DNA of 5,894 nucleotides, from NCBI GenBank assembly GCA_017612755.1, contig JAGAFH010000027.1, positions 1 to 5,894 of the forward strand. The letters are read 5' to 3'. Within the stretch, counting starts at the first letter, position 1. Each line of letters opens with the position of its first letter. Source of the stretch: Clostridiales bacterium (lineage in GTDB: Bacteria; Bacillota; Clostridia; Saccharofermentanales; Saccharofermentanaceae). The notes under the pieces were generated by a model, which was given only the letters and a program-made list of their open reading frames with translations, had not been told where the DNA came from and made no database searches. The position numbers and the translations under genes were made by a program. Positions 5,780-5,894 of this stretch are shown piece after piece.

Positions 5780-5894
5780 ATGGATTTGGTTAAAGTTATT
5801 GAGAGTGAAAATCTCAGAAATGACTATTCCGAGGTCGAAGTCGGTGACTACGTTAAGGCTCACCTTAAGATCAAGGAGGGTAACCGTGAGCGTA
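5780..5894 (+). CDS. rplS: 50S ribosomal protein L19, 3'-truncated by the window edge
   Basis: L19 sits at the 30S-50S interface of the large subunit. Only the first 38 codons are visible, of a protein normally about 115 residues. MDLVKVIESENLRNDYSEVE then VGDYVKAHLKIKEGNRER matches the family start, including the VGDxV and EGxRER segments that open its SH3-like barrel. The ATG at 5780 has a full AAGGAGG (5766-5772) seven bases upstream, the strongest ribosome binding site in the window, consistent with high expression. It is the usual last gene of the rpsP-rimM-trmD-rplS cluster. It is separated from trmD by a 77-base leader that may carry its own promoter and a regulatory fold. Confidence 0.96.
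   Translation, partial: MDLVKVIESENLRNDYSEVEVGDYVKAHLKIKEGNRER

Overview
The window is a slice of core chromosome from a bacterium, most likely a Bacillota of the class Clostridia. The evidence is the gene order ylxM-ffh-rpsP-khpA-rimM-trmD-rplS, strong AGGAGG-type ribosome binding sites, a sigma-A-type promoter, and protein sequences that read as clostridial (for example the N-terminus of L19 and the KH protein). No finer taxonomic placement is attempted. All genes are on the + strand and packed tightly. No mobile element, CRISPR array, tRNA or rRNA is visible, and no gene-free stretch exceeds about 100 bases.

Region 1 (1-2100) holds the 3' three quarters of tyrS (tyrosyl-tRNA synthetase; the start and HIGH motif lie outside the window). 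A gene for a membrane-anchored GGDEF protein, a probable diguanylate cyclase, follows 14 bases later. The two look co-transcribed and end at a probable intrinsic terminator at 2066-2100. The 3' arm of that terminator doubles as the -35 box of the next promoter.

Region 2 (2086-5894) is the SRP / ribosome-biogenesis operon. A near-consensus promoter (TTGACA, 17 bases, TATCAT) sits 45 bases upstream of ylxM. YlxM and Ffh belong to the signal recognition particle pathway. S16 and L19 are ribosomal proteins, RimM helps 30S maturation, KhpA is a small KH RNA-binding protein, and TrmD makes m1G37 in tRNA. The genes overlap or nearly touch from ylxM to ffh and from khpA to trmD. Short leaders precede rpsP and rplS.

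The least ordinary signals are at the RNA level. A 58-base nested hairpin with a perfect 10-bp outer stem lies at codons 12-31 of rimM, and its 3' arm could instead pair with bases just after the rimM start codon. The rplS leader can fold so that part of its ribosome binding site is paired, and a candidate promoter overlaps the end of trmD. Together these suggest ways to express the r-protein genes and the low-demand rimM/trmD genes at different levels from one operon. That is inference. TrmD itself keeps its cofactor-binding knot but departs from the family at several otherwise conserved positions elsewhere.
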